A stretch of DNA of 64,000 nucleotides from Flagellimonas nanhaiensis. GTDB lineage: Bacteria; Bacteroidota; Bacteroidia; Flavobacteriales; Flavobacteriaceae. Position 1 is the stretch's first letter. The number at the start of each line of letters is the position of its first letter. The notes under the pieces were generated by a model, which was given only the letters and a program-made list of their open reading frames with translations, made no database searches and had not been told where the DNA came from. This document shows positions 1 through 9,180 of the stretch, piece by piece. Location: positions 868,001 to 932,000 of the forward strand of contig NZ_QTJX01000001.1 of the NCBI RefSeq assembly GCF_003382275.1. Direction: 5' to 3'. A program made the translations under genes and the position numbers.

Positions 1-458
1 AATTGATAGGACTTTTCTAAATATTCCATATCAATTATGGAATCTGCCCCCTCTAGACTTAATATATAACCAATAGGTTTGTGCTCTTCTGTTGTAGTTT
101 CCCAGAGCTGCAAATGCCCGATCAATTCTTCTGAATTGGTAATCTGGACCATTTCGCCCATCTTCTCCATGGTCTTGTACCATGCCAATTGTCCCTGCGT
201 TTGGGCCCACGCCTGTTGTTGGGAATTCCAACCCGGCAATGGATTGCTTTTTTCCGTAAACCGTGCAATCTGGGTAGCGACGCAAAGTCCAATGTTACCT
301 TTGCGCATTTCGGGAAGGGAGACCGTATTTTTTCCGCGATCGGGCTTATCCCGCATACCCTTTTCCATTGCTCTGATTTGGGAAACAGGTAGAGTAAGGT
401 CCCTATTCCATTCCATGGCGTTCATGGCAAGGTCCAAATGCGCATCAAAAATAAACAT
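1..458 (-). CDS. Membrane dipeptidase, peptidase family M19 (3' part cut by the window edge)
   Basis: The reading frame starts at an ATG at 458 (MFIFDAHLDLAMNAMEW) and stays open to base 1, so about 152 N-terminal residues are present. The opening DAHLDLA is the HxD zinc-ligand motif of the renal/membrane dipeptidase family, and LSLEGADSI near residue 135 matches the conserved E-G-A/G-D segment that supplies a bridging carboxylate. Family members are binuclear zinc enzymes that hydrolyse dipeptides, often with a D-residue or dehydro-residue at the C-terminal position. The start lies 6 nt after the stop of ridA, so it is the third gene of the permease-ridA-dipeptidase operon. No signal peptide is visible, which suggests a cytoplasmic enzyme. 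The family call is firm; the substrate is unknown. Confidence 0.88.
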   Translation of the reverse strand, partial: MFIFDAHLDLAMNAMEWNRDLTLPVSQIRAMEKGMRDKPDRGKNTVSLPEMRKGNIGLCVATQIARFTEKSNPLPGWNSQQQAWAQTQGQLAWYKTMEKMGEMVQITNSEELIGHLQLWETTTEEHKPIGYILSLEGADSIIDMEYLEKSYQ

Positions 459-464
459 AGAATA

Positions 465-935
465 TTATTGATGGAGTTCAAACATAGCTTCAACCTCAAC
501 GGGAATGTTGTTGGGAAGCATCATGCCTACAGCACTTCGGACACCAATGCCGTTTTCTTTCCCAAAAACATCAGCAAATAGTTCGCTAAAACCATTGATT
601 ACATAAGGGTGTTTCTCAAAATCAGGGGTACAATTCACCATGCCCAATACTTTCACTACTCTTTTGATTTTGTCCAAACTTCCAAAATGGGTGACAATGG
701 TAGAAAGCATGGTAAGTCCTACCTGCCTTGCGGCCTGTTTGGCCTGATCCGCATTCAGGTCATCCCCCGCACGACCCTTCATCACTGAACCATCGAAATC
801 AACAGGTCCTTGACCGGACACGTAAAGAAAATTGTCCACAACCAAAATCGGCCTGTAAACTCCTACTGGTTTGGGAGCGGGAGGAAAGCGTAGGTTTAAC
901 TTTTTTACTTGTTCTGAGGGTTTATCCATACTCAT
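465..935 (-). CDS. RidA family protein (enamine/imine deaminase fold)
   Basis: A 156-residue protein starting MSMDKPSEQVKKLNL. The chosen ATG (933-935) shares its A with the TGA of the upstream permease gene (TGATG overlap), which argues for translational coupling and against the longer upstream frame. Family features are YVSGQGPVDFDG near the start of the domain, a central helix with LTMLSTIVTHFGSLDKIKRVVKVLG, and a C-terminal GVRSAVGMMLPNNIPVEVEAMFEL, in which the Arg before SAVG is the conserved carboxylate-binding arginine of RidA proteins. RidA enzymes hydrolyse reactive enamines/imines released by PLP enzymes acting on amino acids. Next to a GntP/DsdX-type permease and an M19 dipeptidase this suggests amino-acid (perhaps D-amino-acid or dipeptide) catabolism; that role is inferred. 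Confidence 0.88.
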   Translation of the reverse strand: MSMDKPSEQVKKLNLRFPPAPKPVGVYRPILVVDNFLYVSGQGPVDFDGSVMKGRAGDDLNADQAKQAARQVGLTMLSTIVTHFGSLDKIKRVVKVLGMVNCTPDFEKHPYVINGFSELFADVFGKENGIGVRSAVGMMLPNNIPVEVEAMFELHQ

Positions 936-2248
936 CAAATTATCATGTTCAACGCCAAAACACCAAGAAGCCCCATAATTCCAACCAAGGTTTCCATGAC
1001 TGTCCAAGTAGATAGGGTATCCTTTACAGAGAGATTGAAATACTCCTTGAACATCCAAAACCCAGTGTCGTTTACGTGGGAAAGCATTAAACTTCCAGAT
1101 CCAATGGCCAGAACCATAAGTTCTGCACTCACATCGGCACTCATAGCAATGGGGAGCACAATTCCTGCGGCAGTCAAACCTGCAACGGTGGCTGACCCTA
1201 CACTAACCCTGATTACTGTGGCAATGAGCCAGGCCAGAATTAATGGAGATATGCTTGAGCCCTTGAGCCCTTCGGCAATATATTCACTGACTTTGCTATC
1301 TATCAATACTTCTTTCAATGCTCCAGCTCCAGCAATAATCAACAAAATCATGGTGATACTGGAAACTGAAGTGGATAAAGAGTTCATGACAGTTTTCATA
1401 TCCTTGCCTTTGGCAATTCCCAAAGTATAAATGGCCAACAAAACAGAAATCAATAAGGCAATTACTGGATTTCCAATAAAAGTTAAGATGTTTCTCAAAA
1501 GGCCATCTTCCAAAAATTGTTCTGCGGCAATGCCCACCCCGATAAAGATTATGGGAGATAGTGCTGTTAAGATGCTCACCCATGTGGAAGGCAGTTTTTC
1601 TTTTGGGATTACCTCTGGATTATAGAATTCCGCCAGAGGTTTGGCTTCAATTTTTTTAATGGTCCTTGCAAATAGCGGTCCGGCTACAATTATGGCAGGA
1701 ACTGCTATGATAAGACCGTACAACAGGGTTTTGCCAATATCTGCGTTGAACATAGCTGCAATGGCTGTAGGAGCAGGGTGAGGCGGAAGGTATCCGTGGG
1801 TAACGGATAAAGAGGTCAACATAGGTAAACCTACATACAACAACGGAAGTCCTGTTGAAATGGCCACGGTGAAAACTAAGGGAATAAGAATAACAAAACC
1901 TACAGAGTAGAACATTGGAATTCCCACAATAAAACCTGTAATGACCATGGCCCACTGTACATGTTTTACACCAAACTTGGACACCAATTGTGTAGTGATC
2001 TGCTGTGCGGCTCCACTATCTGCCACCAACTTTCCAAGCATGGCGCCCAACCCCAATATAAGTACCAAAAACCCTAGGGTATTGCCTATACCACGTTGAA
2101 TTGATTTGACTAAGCTATCCAGCTCCATCCCTTGGAAAATACCCACAAAGAGACATACAATGATGAAAGCTAGAAAGGCGTTAAGCTTAAGTTTGGCGAT
2201 TAATAAAAAGAGGAGAAAAATACCGATGATGGCAATGATGATTGGCAT
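935..2248 (-). CDS. GntP/DsdX-family proton symporter (gluconate or D-amino-acid type permease)
   Basis: A 437-residue, strongly hydrophobic protein with about 12 predicted membrane spans and the family's usual length (about 440). Recognisable GntP segments are LGLGAMLGKLVADSGAAQQI near residue 65, LPPHPAPTAIA near 155 and the C-terminal SHVNDTGFWMFKEYF. The family imports gluconate and related sugar acids, but DsdX in the same family transports D-serine. The partners here (RidA, M19 dipeptidase) are amino-acid enzymes and there is no gluconate kinase or dehydratase, so an amino-acid substrate is at least as likely. First gene of the operon. The family is sure; the substrate is open. Confidence 0.88.
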   Translation of the reverse strand: MPIIIAIIGIFLLFLLIAKLKLNAFLAFIIVCLFVGIFQGMELDSLVKSIQRGIGNTLGFLVLILGLGAMLGKLVADSGAAQQITTQLVSKFGVKHVQWAMVITGFIVGIPMFYSVGFVILIPLVFTVAISTGLPLLYVGLPMLTSLSVTHGYLPPHPAPTAIAAMFNADIGKTLLYGLIIAVPAIIVAGPLFARTIKKIEAKPLAEFYNPEVIPKEKLPSTWVSILTALSPIIFIGVGIAAEQFLEDGLLRNILTFIGNPVIALLISVLLAIYTLGIAKGKDMKTVMNSLSTSVSSITMILLIIAGAGALKEVLIDSKVSEYIAEGLKGSSISPLILAWLIATVIRVSVGSATVAGLTAAGIVLPIAMSADVSAELMVLAIGSGSLMLSHVNDTGFWMFKEYFNLSVKDTLSTWTVMETLVGIMGLLGVLALNMII

Positions 2249-2334
2249 ATGATTTTTTTAAAAGCCACTAAAATAAGGATTTAAACTTATGGTTTTGGTA
2301 CAGTTTTCTGTGCATTGAGGTTCTTTGTTGTTAG

Positions 2335-2378
2335 GAATGAAAAAATAAACCCTTCCTCAAATTAATGAAGAAGGGTTT
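2335..2378 (-). terminator. Rho-independent terminator after clpB
   Basis: The arms AAACCCTTC (2347-2355) and GAAGGGTTT (2370-2378) form a 9-bp stem. On the minus strand the stem is followed by a T-rich run (the A-run at 2341-2345 plus preceding bases). It lies about 20 nt past the clpB stop. Confidence 0.75.
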
Positions 2379-2399
2379 GTGACTATTTGTAATGTTTAT

Positions 2400-5006
2400 T
2401 TAATTCACAAGTTCACTTTGGTTTCTGAAGACCAACTGATCATCAAATGAGTCCAGTAAAACAATACTGTCCGATTTTATGGTCCCTGCCAATAGTTCTT
2501 TTGACAAGCTGTTCAACACCTCTTTTTGTATGAGCCTTTTCACGGGTCTTGCTCCAAATTGGGGGTCATATCCCTTTGCGGCCAAATAGTTAATGGCTTC
2601 CTCGGTAGCATCCAGTGTGATGTGCTGCTTACCAACCAATTTTTTCAATTGATCTAATTGCAGGCCAACAATCTCTTTGATGTCGGATTTGCTCAAAGGG
2701 GTGAACATGATAATGTCATCAATTCTGTTGAGGAATTCTGGGCGTATGGTTTTTCGTAACAACCCCATTACCTCAATTCTAGCAGATTCTGAAGCACTTT
2801 CTACATCCATGGCATCTTCAAATTTCTCTTGAATGATTTGGCTGCCCATGTTACTGGTCATTATAATTATTGAGTTTTTGAAATCTGCTACACGGCCTTT
2901 GTTGTCCGTTAGCCTTCCTTCATCCAAAACCTGCAATAAAATATTGAATGTATCCGGGTGAGCTTTTTCTATTTCATCCAGAAGCACTACAGAATATGGT
3001 TTTCTTCGCACGGCCTCGGTCAATTGCCCACCTTCATCGTAGCCCACATATCCAGGAGGTGCTCCTACCAAGCGACTAACAGAATGACGTTCTTGATATT
3101 CACTCATGTCTATTCGAGTAATGGCATTCTCATCATCGAACAAATAGGCGGCAAGGGTTTTGGCCAATTCTGTCTTACCTACCCCGGTATTTCCTAGGAA
3201 AAGGAATGAACCAATGGGCTTTTTAGCATCTTGAAGCCCAGCCCTGCTCCGCCTAATGGCGTCGGATACGGCAACAATAGCTTCTTCTTGCCCCACGACA
3301 CGTTGGTGCAGCACATCTTCCAATTTCAACAGTTTTTCACGCTCACTCTGCATCATTTTGGTCACAGGTATACCGGTCCATTTGGCCACAACTTCGGCAA
3401 TGTCCTCATTGGTAACCTCTTCTTTGATCAAAGTTCCCGCATGTTGTTGTTGAGCAAGATCTTCCTGTAGTTTTTCCAGTTTTTCCTGGGCTTCCTTTAT
3501 TTTTCCGTAGCGCAGCTCGGCCACCTTTCCATAGTCTCCGTTTCGTTCGGCACGCTCTGCTTCCAATTTAAAAGTTTCAATATCCTGTTTGGTTTTTTGG
3601 ATTTCATCCACCACGGTTTTCTCACTTTCCCATTGCGCAAAAATTTCATTGCGCTCTTCTTTGAGATTGGCCAGCTCCAGGTTCAGCGTTTGTAGTTTGG
3701 CCGTATCATTTTCCCGTTTTATAGCTTCTATCTCAATTTCCAACTGCATGATCTTACGGTCCAGAACATCCAACTCCTCTGGTTTGGAATTGATTTCCAT
3801 ACGTAGTTTGGAAGCCGCTTCGTCTATAAGGTCAATGGCCTTGTCAGGAAGGAACCTGTTGGTAATGTACCGTTGCGAAAGTTCTACGGCGGCCATGACA
3901 GCTTCGTCTTTTATACGAACCTTGTGGTGGGCCTCATATTTTTCTTTGATTCCCCTAAGGATGGAAATTGCGCTCTCGGTATCAGGTTCATCCACCACCA
4001 CTTTTTGGAACCGTCTTTCCAGAGCTTTGTCTTTCTCAAAGTATTTTTGGTACTCATCCAAAGTGGTGGCACCAATAGCCCTTAGTTCCCCTCTTGCGAG
4101 TGCTGGTTTAAGAATGTTGGCTGCGTCCATGGCTCCTTGACCGCCTCCGGCACCTACCAGGGTGTGGATTTCATCAATGAACAATACAATGCTGCCATCA
4201 GATGAGGTTACCTCTTTTATAACAGCTTTCAATCGTTCTTCAAACTCACCTTTGTATTTTGCTCCCGCAATCAATGCACCCATATCCAGAGAATAGATGG
4301 TTTTATCTTTCAGGTTTTCTGGGACATCTCCTTGAATAATTCTATGGGCCAAACCTTCAGCTATCGCTGTTTTTCCTACTCCGGGTTCCCCAACCAACAT
4401 AGGGTTGTTCTTGGTTCTTCTGGACAGGATCTGCAGAACTCTTCGTATTTCTTCATCCCTTCCGATTACAGGGTCCAATTTGCCACTATCGGCCAATTGA
4501 TTTAGGTTTTTGGCGTATTTATCCAATGAATTGTAGGTGTCCTCGGCACTTTGGGAAGTTACCTTGCCCCCTTTGCGTAATTCTTGGATAGCAGCTTTCA
4601 AATCTTTTTCTGTTACCCCTTGATCCTTGAGAATCCGGGCAATTTTGCTTTTTGATTTATAGATAGCCATCAATAGATGCTCAATGGAAACAAATTCATC
4701 ACCCTGTTTTTTGGCAATTATGCTTGCTTCGTTCAAGGTTTGTCCTGCATCTCTTGATAGCATGATATCGCCTCCGGAAACTTTGGAAAAGCTTTCAAGC
4801 TCTTTATCCAAAATTTGGGAGAGCATGGCAGTGTTAACGTTTAATTTCTTCAGAATGAAGGGTAGAACATTTTCGTCCACTTCGGTGATGGCCTTGTACA
4901 AATGCTCATTTTCTATTTGTTGATGGCCGTACTCCTGAGTAAGTTGTTGTGCCCGTTGAACGGCCTCCTGTGATTTTATAGTAAAATTGTTGAAATTCAT
5001 GTCCAA
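2400..5006 (-). CDS. clpB: ATP-dependent disaggregase ClpB
   Basis: An 868-residue Hsp100 protein, normal length for ClpB. The N-terminal Clp domain (residues 1-150) is followed by AAA module 1 with Walker [10 protein letters not shown] near 207 and an [12 protein letters not shown]alker B/pore region. A long charged coiled coil follows (about 410-530, the ClpB-specific M domain), then AAA module 2 with Walker [10 protein letters not shown] near 609, pore loop GYVGYDEGG and the terminal sensor-2 segment GARPVKR. ClpB works with DnaK (also in this window, at 40343) to rescue aggregated proteins after heat stress. It is monocistronic, with a terminator after it and possible regulatory repeats upstream (5055-5099). 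Confidence 0.97.
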   Translation of the reverse strand: MDMNFNNFTIKSQEAVQRAQQLTQEYGHQQIENEHLYKAITEVDENVLPFILKKLNVNTAMLSQILDKELESFSKVSGGDIMLSRDAGQTLNEASIIAKKQGDEFVSIEHLLMAIYKSKSKIARILKDQGVTEKDLKAAIQELRKGGKVTSQSAEDTYNSLDKYAKNLNQLADSGKLDPVIGRDEEIRRVLQILSRRTKNNPMLVGEPGVGKTAIAEGLAHRIIQGDVPENLKDKTIYSLDMGALIAGAKYKGEFEERLKAVIKEVTSSDGSIVLFIDEIHTLVGAGGGQGAMDAANILKPALARGELRAIGATTLDEYQKYFEKDKALERRFQKVVVDEPDTESAISILRGIKEKYEAHHKVRIKDEAVMAAVELSQRYITNRFLPDKAIDLIDEAASKLRMEINSKPEELDVLDRKIMQLEIEIEAIKRENDTAKLQTLNLELANLKEERNEIFAQWESEKTVVDEIQKTKQDIETFKLEAERAERNGDYGKVAELRYGKIKEAQEKLEKLQEDLAQQQHAGTLIKEEVTNEDIAEVVAKWTGIPVTKMMQSEREKLLKLEDVLHQRVVGQEEAIVAVSDAIRRSRAGLQDAKKPIGSFLFLGNTGVGKTELAKTLAAYLFDDENAITRIDMSEYQERHSVSRLVGAPPGYVGYDEGGQLTEAVRRKPYSVVLLDEIEKAHPDTFNILLQVLDEGRLTDNKGRVADFKNSIIIMTSNMGSQIIQEKFEDAMDVESASESARIEVMGLLRKTIRPEFLNRIDDIIMFTPLSKSDIKEIVGLQLDQLKKLVGKQHITLDATEEAINYLAAKGYDPQFGARPVKRLIQKEVLNSLSKELLAGTIKSDSIVLLDSFDDQLVFRNQSELVN

Positions 5007-5054
5007 TTGTTTTTTTACCTCTCTATTTCAACAACCTTACCATTGGTAAAATAC

Positions 5055-5099
5055 CGTCAAAATGTCGCTAAAACCTTGAAAACAAAAGACATTTCGTCA
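5055..5099 (-). promoter_or_regulatory. Two TGACG repeats upstream of clpB
   Basis: On the minus strand TGACG occurs at 5099-5095 and again at 5059-5055, exactly 40 bp apart, which is close to four helical turns. The first is part of TGACGAAATGTC (5099-5088), resembling the TGACA-N3-TGTCA palindrome upstream of dnaK at 40249. This may be a regulator site for chaperone genes. It is a pattern-level observation only. Confidence 0.3.
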
Positions 5100-5147
5100 G
5101 TTTGTAAGCTTTTGGAGCTTAACCGACATAAGATGTAAATTTAGCGC

Positions 5148-5537
5148 ATGGGAATATTCAATAGTTTATTTGGAGGTAAAAAAGAGGTTAAGGAAGAAAA
5201 GGAAAGTCTACCTTGGATACCTTTGGTGTCTGTGGACCAACTGGAAGAGATTGTTGATCACTCCAAATCGAGGACACAATTGATTTTTAAACATTCCACT
5301 ACCTGTGGAATTAGTAATATGGTCCTTAGGATGTTTTCTGATCACTATACGGTAGGTGAAGATGCGGATCTTTATTATTTGGATCTACACGCCCACAGAG
5401 ATGTTTCAAATGCAGTGGCATCACAATTCCAGGTTTTGCACCAATCTCCACAACTTTTGATCATTAAAGATGGTGAAGCGGCTTTTCATGCTTCTCATGG
5501 GGCAATCACGGATGCGGATTTGGAAAACTATATTTAA
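5148..5537 (+). CDS. ytxJ: Bacillithiol-system redox-active protein YtxJ (DUF2847, monothiol bacilliredoxin-like)
   Basis: A 129-residue thioredoxin-fold protein starting MGIFNSLFGGKKEVK. The active-site segment is KHSTTCGIS, a single cysteine in the TCxIS context used by YtxJ/bacilliredoxin-like proteins, with the cis-Pro region VLHQSPQLLIIKDG later on. YtxJ homologues are linked to bacillithiol, the low-molecular-weight thiol of many Firmicutes and Bacteroidota. By family analogy the protein would remove bacillithiol from mixed disulfides on target proteins in the cytoplasm. It is divergent from clpB, with a shared 141-bp upstream region. The family is well supported; the biochemical role is inferred. 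Confidence 0.88.
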   Translation: MGIFNSLFGGKKEVKEEKESLPWIPLVSVDQLEEIVDHSKSRTQLIFKHSTTCGISNMVLRMFSDHYTVGEDADLYYLDLHAHRDVSNAVASQFQVLHQSPQLLIIKDGEAAFHASHGAITDADLENYI

Positions 5538-5546
5538 AGCAAAAAA

Positions 5547-5570
5547 TAACGGGAACCATGGTTCCCGTTA
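5547..5570. terminator. Bidirectional terminator between convergent genes
   Basis: A perfect 24-bp palindrome (half-site TAACGGGAACCA) lies between the ytxJ stop (5537) and the stop of the convergent lipoprotein gene (5588). An A-run at 5541-5546 and T-rich DNA after 5570 allow it to serve both directions. Confidence 0.75.
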
Positions 5571-5587
5571 TAACTTTTTATATGCTT

Positions 5588-6793
5588 CTAATCATTAAAA
5601 TGGTTCTGGGCCATAAAATGATTTTGCGAAATGATATTCTTCAGTCGCAGTTTTAAATCTTCTCCTGCATCAAATACCATTTGTTCGTTCGTTGGAAAAG
5701 GAACCGCTCTTACATCCAAAAGAGTAATCAGGTCTGGCTCCAGAGCCCTTTTATCACCTTTGTAGTTGGCATATATATGCTCAAAGACAAACTCACTGGA
5801 TAGAGGGTAGGAATTAATTTCCTGTCCACTGGCCAAGTCGGTCAACCGAACTTTTGCACCAATCTGGGCTGCCTTGAACTGCGTAAATTGGTAGAAACTA
5901 CACTGAACCGTCCTGAATCTGTCTACCTTGATTCTGTTGCCAAGACTGTCCTTTACCGCATTTCCTTCTTCATCCAACAGATATTCGTAACCGTCCTTAA
6001 TCTGTTTTTCTTTTACAATTTGTTTTTCTCGAACTTGTTCAGGAGAAATGTTGATCTCCATAAAATCCACGTTCAATGCATAGTCATATTTAACTTGACT
6101 TAGTGGATTGGTATGGTATTCCCTCCAAAAGTTGTCAATGCCGTAGCTGTTGAAGTCCAGAAGCTCGTTTTCCAATCTTTCTGGAATAATTTGCTGGGTC
6201 TCGTTTCCAATCTCAACCCTTACATATTCCAAACCTTTGGAATATGCCTGATCCATCTTGGCAAGAACGTCCTTGTAGCCCGGATTGATTTCCTGAAGGT
6301 ATTTAAGGTCATCGTAGGCTGCTCTAAAGTCATGTTTTTCCCTGGCAGAGGCCAATAGGGAAGAGGCATTGCTGTACAGATATTGTGACAGGTCGTTTTT
6401 GGTGGCCAGAATTTGACCATCATAATTGACAAAGTCAAATGAAGCATCTCGCCCTTGATCGTAGATCGGCAGGGGAAGCAAAGGCCTGATTCGTTGTTGA
6501 ATCTGCTTCAATTGAAGGTATTTGTTGTAAACGGTCTCCAGGTTTGCTGGATTCCCATCGTTTTTCAAAAACGATATCTGTTCCCGCTCTCTTTGCGCAT
6601 TCTTGGAAAAGGCTTCCTCCAATAAAAGTACATAGTCTTGATGTCCCTTTTTGGTTTTGTTTTCCGTGAGATTTTTTATGGCCTTGTTCATGGCAGCAAC
6701 ATAGTTGCCGCTGTTCAAAGCTTCTTGGGTCTTTTTAACCCCGCTACATGCGGCAAGCAAGACCAACATTCCGAAGAGTAATACTTTTTTCAT
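5588..6793 (-). CDS. Lipoprotein of unknown function with helical repeat-like N-terminal half
   Basis: A 401-residue protein with a lipoprotein signal peptide ending LLAACSG (lipid-modified Cys near residue 16). Residues 20-200 are helical with TPR-like composition (EALNSGNYVAAMNKAIKNL, ARE..DFRAAYDDLKYL), suggesting a scaffold. The C-terminal half (about 210-390) is richer in beta-type sequence and contains the charged stretch ISPEQVREKQIVKEKQI. No catalytic motif is evident. I recognise it only as a lipoprotein type that recurs in Flavobacteriia. It is probably monocistronic and shares a terminator region with ytxJ. It could belong to an envelope assembly or surface system; nothing in the sequence decides this. 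Confidence 0.7.
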   Translation of the reverse strand: MKKVLLFGMLVLLAACSGVKKTQEALNSGNYVAAMNKAIKNLTENKTKKGHQDYVLLLEEAFSKNAQREREQISFLKNDGNPANLETVYNKYLQLKQIQQRIRPLLPLPIYDQGRDASFDFVNYDGQILATKNDLSQYLYSNASSLLASAREKHDFRAAYDDLKYLQEINPGYKDVLAKMDQAYSKGLEYVRVEIGNETQQIIPERLENELLDFNSYGIDNFWREYHTNPLSQVKYDYALNVDFMEINISPEQVREKQIVKEKQIKDGYEYLLDEEGNAVKDSLGNRIKVDRFRTVQCSFYQFTQFKAAQIGAKVRLTDLASGQEINSYPLSSEFVFEHIYANYKGDKRALEPDLITLLDVRAVPFPTNEQMVFDAGEDLKLRLKNIISQNHFMAQNHFND

Positions 6794-6991
6794 GGTTTTC
6801 TGATTTTATTGGTTGATTATGGTTTTCCAATAGCTGTGCCAAAAGCCATCATGTTATTAACGAAAAAGGACAAACGGTAGTATATTATCGGCAAACAACC
6901 TAAAACCAAGCCTTTTTTTAGAGTTTCTTGCTCTAGACAACCATTGTTAATTGTTGTTTGATAAAATCAAAATCCCGCGTAATTTTTTTGG

Positions 6992-7021
6992 TTTGAGTTC
7001 GACATTCTATTTGTAATTTTA
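6992..7021 (+). promoter_or_regulatory. Bacteroidota-type promoter for glyA
   Basis: TTTG at 6992-6995, an 18-bp spacer and TAATTTTA at 7014-7021 resemble the Bacteroidota consensus TTTG-N19-TAnnTTTG (last base differs). The start codon is 23 nt downstream. Confidence 0.5.
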
Positions 7022-7043
7022 GCACTTCTTAATTCTAGGAAAA

Positions 7044-8321
7044 ATGCAAAGAGACCACCAGATTTTTGAGCTTATTGAGCAAGAAAGAAAAAGACAGATC
7101 GAGGGGATTGAACTGATTGCCTCCGAAAATTTCACAAGCCCGCAGGTTATGGAAGCTGCAGGATCTGTGCTTACCAATAAATATGCCGAGGGCTACCCCG
7201 GTAAAAGGTATTATGGTGGTTGCGAGGTGGTAGATGAAGTGGAGCAGTTGGCCATTGATCGCGCGAAAGATCTTTTTGGAGCAGTTTATGCCAACGTTCA
7301 ACCGCATTCTGGTTCTCAGGCCAATGCAGCGGTGTATCATGCTTGCCTTAAGCCTGGAGACACTATTTTAGGATTTGACCTCTCGCATGGAGGGCATTTG
7401 ACCCATGGTTCGCCTGTAAATTTCTCAGGAAAATTGTATCGCCCTGTTTTTTATGGGGTGGATGAGGAGACCGGTACCATAAATTATGACAAGGTGCAGG
7501 AAATGGCCGATAAGGAAAAACCCAAATTGATCATTGCTGGGGCCTCGGCATATTCCAGGGATATGGATTTTAAAAGATTTAGGGAGATAGCGGATAGTGT
7601 AAACGCTATTTTGGTTGCCGATATATCGCATCCGGCTGGATTGATCGCTAAAGGCATCATGAACGACCCCATTCCGCATTGCCATATTGTTACCACTACC
7701 ACACACAAAACGTTGCGAGGTCCTCGTGGTGGATTGATCTTGATGGGCGAGAACTTTGAGAATCCTTTTGGGATTAGACTTAAGAACGGAAACCTTAGAA
7801 AAATGTCCGGTTTGTTGGATCTTGCAGTGTTCCCGGGCAATCAGGGAGGTCCGTTGGAGCATATTATTGCGGCCAAAGCTGTGGCATTTGGAGAAGCGCT
7901 TTCCGATGATTTTCTTCATTACATGCTTCAGGTCAAGAAAAATGCGGATGCAATGGCCAAGGCATTTGTTGAGCGAGATTACAAAGTAATCTCCGGCGGA
8001 ACGGACAACCACATGATGTTAATCGACCTAAGAAACAAGAACATCACAGGTAAGGATGCCGAAAAAGCATTGGAACTAGCTGCTATAACCGCCAATAAGA
8101 ATATGGTGCCTTTTGATGACCAGTCACCATTCATTACTTCAGGGGTAAGGTTTGGAACTCCGGCCATAACCACTAGAGGTCTAAAAGAAACTGACATGGA
8201 AACTATTGTCGGGTTTATAGATGAAGTGATTTTGGACCCTGAGAACGAAAGTAAAATAGCGCAGATAAAACAAAAGGTCAATGACATGATGATGTCACGA
8301 CCTTTGTTCAATGCGAAGTAA
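7044..8321 (+). CDS. glyA: Serine hydroxymethyltransferase
   Basis: A 425-residue PLP enzyme with normal family length and near-complete conservation. The N-terminal motif is [17 protein letters not shown], the substrate region is [11 protein letters not shown], and the PLP-lysine motif is [15 protein letters not shown] near residue 230. It interconverts serine plus tetrahydrofolate and glycine plus 5,10-methylene-tetrahydrofolate, the main one-carbon source of the cell. It has its own promoter, is divergent from the upstream lipoprotein gene, and ends shortly before a convergent gene. Confidence 0.98.
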   Translation: MQRDHQIFELIEQERKRQIEGIELIASENFTSPQVMEAAGSVLTNKYAEGYPGKRYYGGCEVVDEVEQLAIDRAKDLFGAVYANVQPHSGSQANAAVYHACLKPGDTILGFDLSHGGHLTHGSPVNFSGKLYRPVFYGVDEETGTINYDKVQEMADKEKPKLIIAGASAYSRDMDFKRFREIADSVNAILVADISHPAGLIAKGIMNDPIPHCHIVTTTTHKTLRGPRGGLILMGENFENPFGIRLKNGNLRKMSGLLDLAVFPGNQGGPLEHIIAAKAVAFGEALSDDFLHYMLQVKKNADAMAKAFVERDYKVISGGTDNHMMLIDLRNKNITGKDAEKALELAAITANKNMVPFDDQSPFITSGVRFGTPAITTRGLKETDMETIVGFIDEVILDPENESKIAQIKQKVNDMMMSRPLFNAK

Positions 8322-8353
8322 TAATGGGTACTTCAATCTAAATTTAAGCCGAG

Positions 8354-9004
8354 TTATTCAAAAAGGAACAGGTGTTCCTTAAAGAGTTTTTTACGGTTAA
8401 GGTCATAGACCATAACACAGTGTTGTTGTAGGTCCTCAAAATAAAGGCCCCAATAGTTGAAATAGTTGTCCCTGCTCTTTTCCAGCTCAAAACTATCCAG
8501 CCTTTTCTCTTCGTAGACCGCTATAAATATCTCGTAGGGCATTTGGGTGAGTCCTTTGGTAAAGTAAACGAAATGTTCACTGACCGTGCACATGATTTTT
8601 CCGATCTGCTCTGAAATACTGCGCTGGTGCAGTCTGGATATAATAATGGAGGTATCCTTAAAATGAACTGAGGCCTCCACAATATCAACACTATTATTGT
8701 TCTTTCTGTTTAGCTCCTCGCAGGCTGTTTGAAAAGAAGATTCGAGTTCTACACCTTCATTGGAAAATTTAAAACCTCCCCAATTACCAATGTTGAAATA
8801 GTGCAAACTTTCCGTAATTCCATAATTACAGTAAATATCCAATACCAAATCCGTACGTTTGCTCTCGGTATAATATCGGGTTTGGATTTCGACTTCGGCA
8901 AAGAAGTCCTTTTCGAGGGTACTGGTAAAATCGGCTAGGCCGTTCACCAAATGATTGATTTTTACTCCGTCAAAATTGGGGTCAGCATTTTCCAGAAACG
9001 ACAT
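8354..9004 (-). CDS. Hypothetical protein, 216 aa
   Basis: A soluble protein without signal peptide or membrane span, starting MSFLENADPNFDGVKINHL. It is acidic and mixed alpha/beta in appearance, with no motif I can assign. It ends in DLNRKKLFKEHLFLFE. It lies downstream of the response-regulator gene at 9181 but is separated by 176 bp that hold a 28-nt element (9073-9100) also found in front of the LytTR gene at 12609. That points to its own regulated promoter rather than read-through. It may be a target or accessory of the neighbouring signalling genes; this is inferred from position only. Confidence 0.6.
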   Translation of the reverse strand: MSFLENADPNFDGVKINHLVNGLADFTSTLEKDFFAEVEIQTRYYTESKRTDLVLDIYCNYGITESLHYFNIGNWGGFKFSNEGVELESSFQTACEELNRKNNNSVDIVEASVHFKDTSIIISRLHQRSISEQIGKIMCTVSEHFVYFTKGLTQMPYEIFIAVYEEKRLDSFELEKSRDNYFNYWGLYFEDLQQHCVMVYDLNRKKLFKEHLFLFE

Positions 9005-9072
9005 AATTCAGCTTTTTTGCGGTTACCTGTAATAAAATTAAGAGGAATCTTTTTCTCTGAATTACAGGAAAT

Positions 9073-9100
9073 CCTTAAAAATTCTGGGGTTTTTCCACAA
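9073..9100 (-). promoter_or_regulatory. Upstream element shared with the LytTR gene (copy 1)
   Basis: This 28-nt segment matches 13400-13427 at 23 of 28 positions without gaps. The conserved plus-strand blocks are CCTTAAAAA, CTGGGG, TTT, CC and CAA. It sits about 70 bp upstream of the 216-aa gene's start; the other copy is about 57 bp upstream of the LytTR gene, in the same orientation. It may be an operator. Confidence 0.45.
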
Positions 9101-9180
9101 TTTGTAGGGTTTTTGCGTCAAAACGAGTGAAAAAAGTAAATAAAATAGAAAGACCGACCTTATAAAGTATTTTAAAAAGA

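Noticed and set aside
31-285. 84-codon minus-strand frame at the left end
   Set aside because: It lies within the M19 dipeptidase gene in another frame; the dipeptidase frame carries the family motifs.
3589-4140. 183-codon plus-strand frame inside clpB
   Set aside because: Complete antisense shadow of the ClpB middle region; Ser/Arg-rich translation without any domain.
6794-6991. Glycine or other riboswitch upstream of glyA
   Set aside because: The region shows only AT-rich DNA and a promoter; no conserved aptamer core is visible, and the leader after the promoter is about 20 nt.
7425-8012. 195-codon minus-strand frame inside glyA
   Set aside because: Antisense shadow of a highly conserved gene; no signal or domain.
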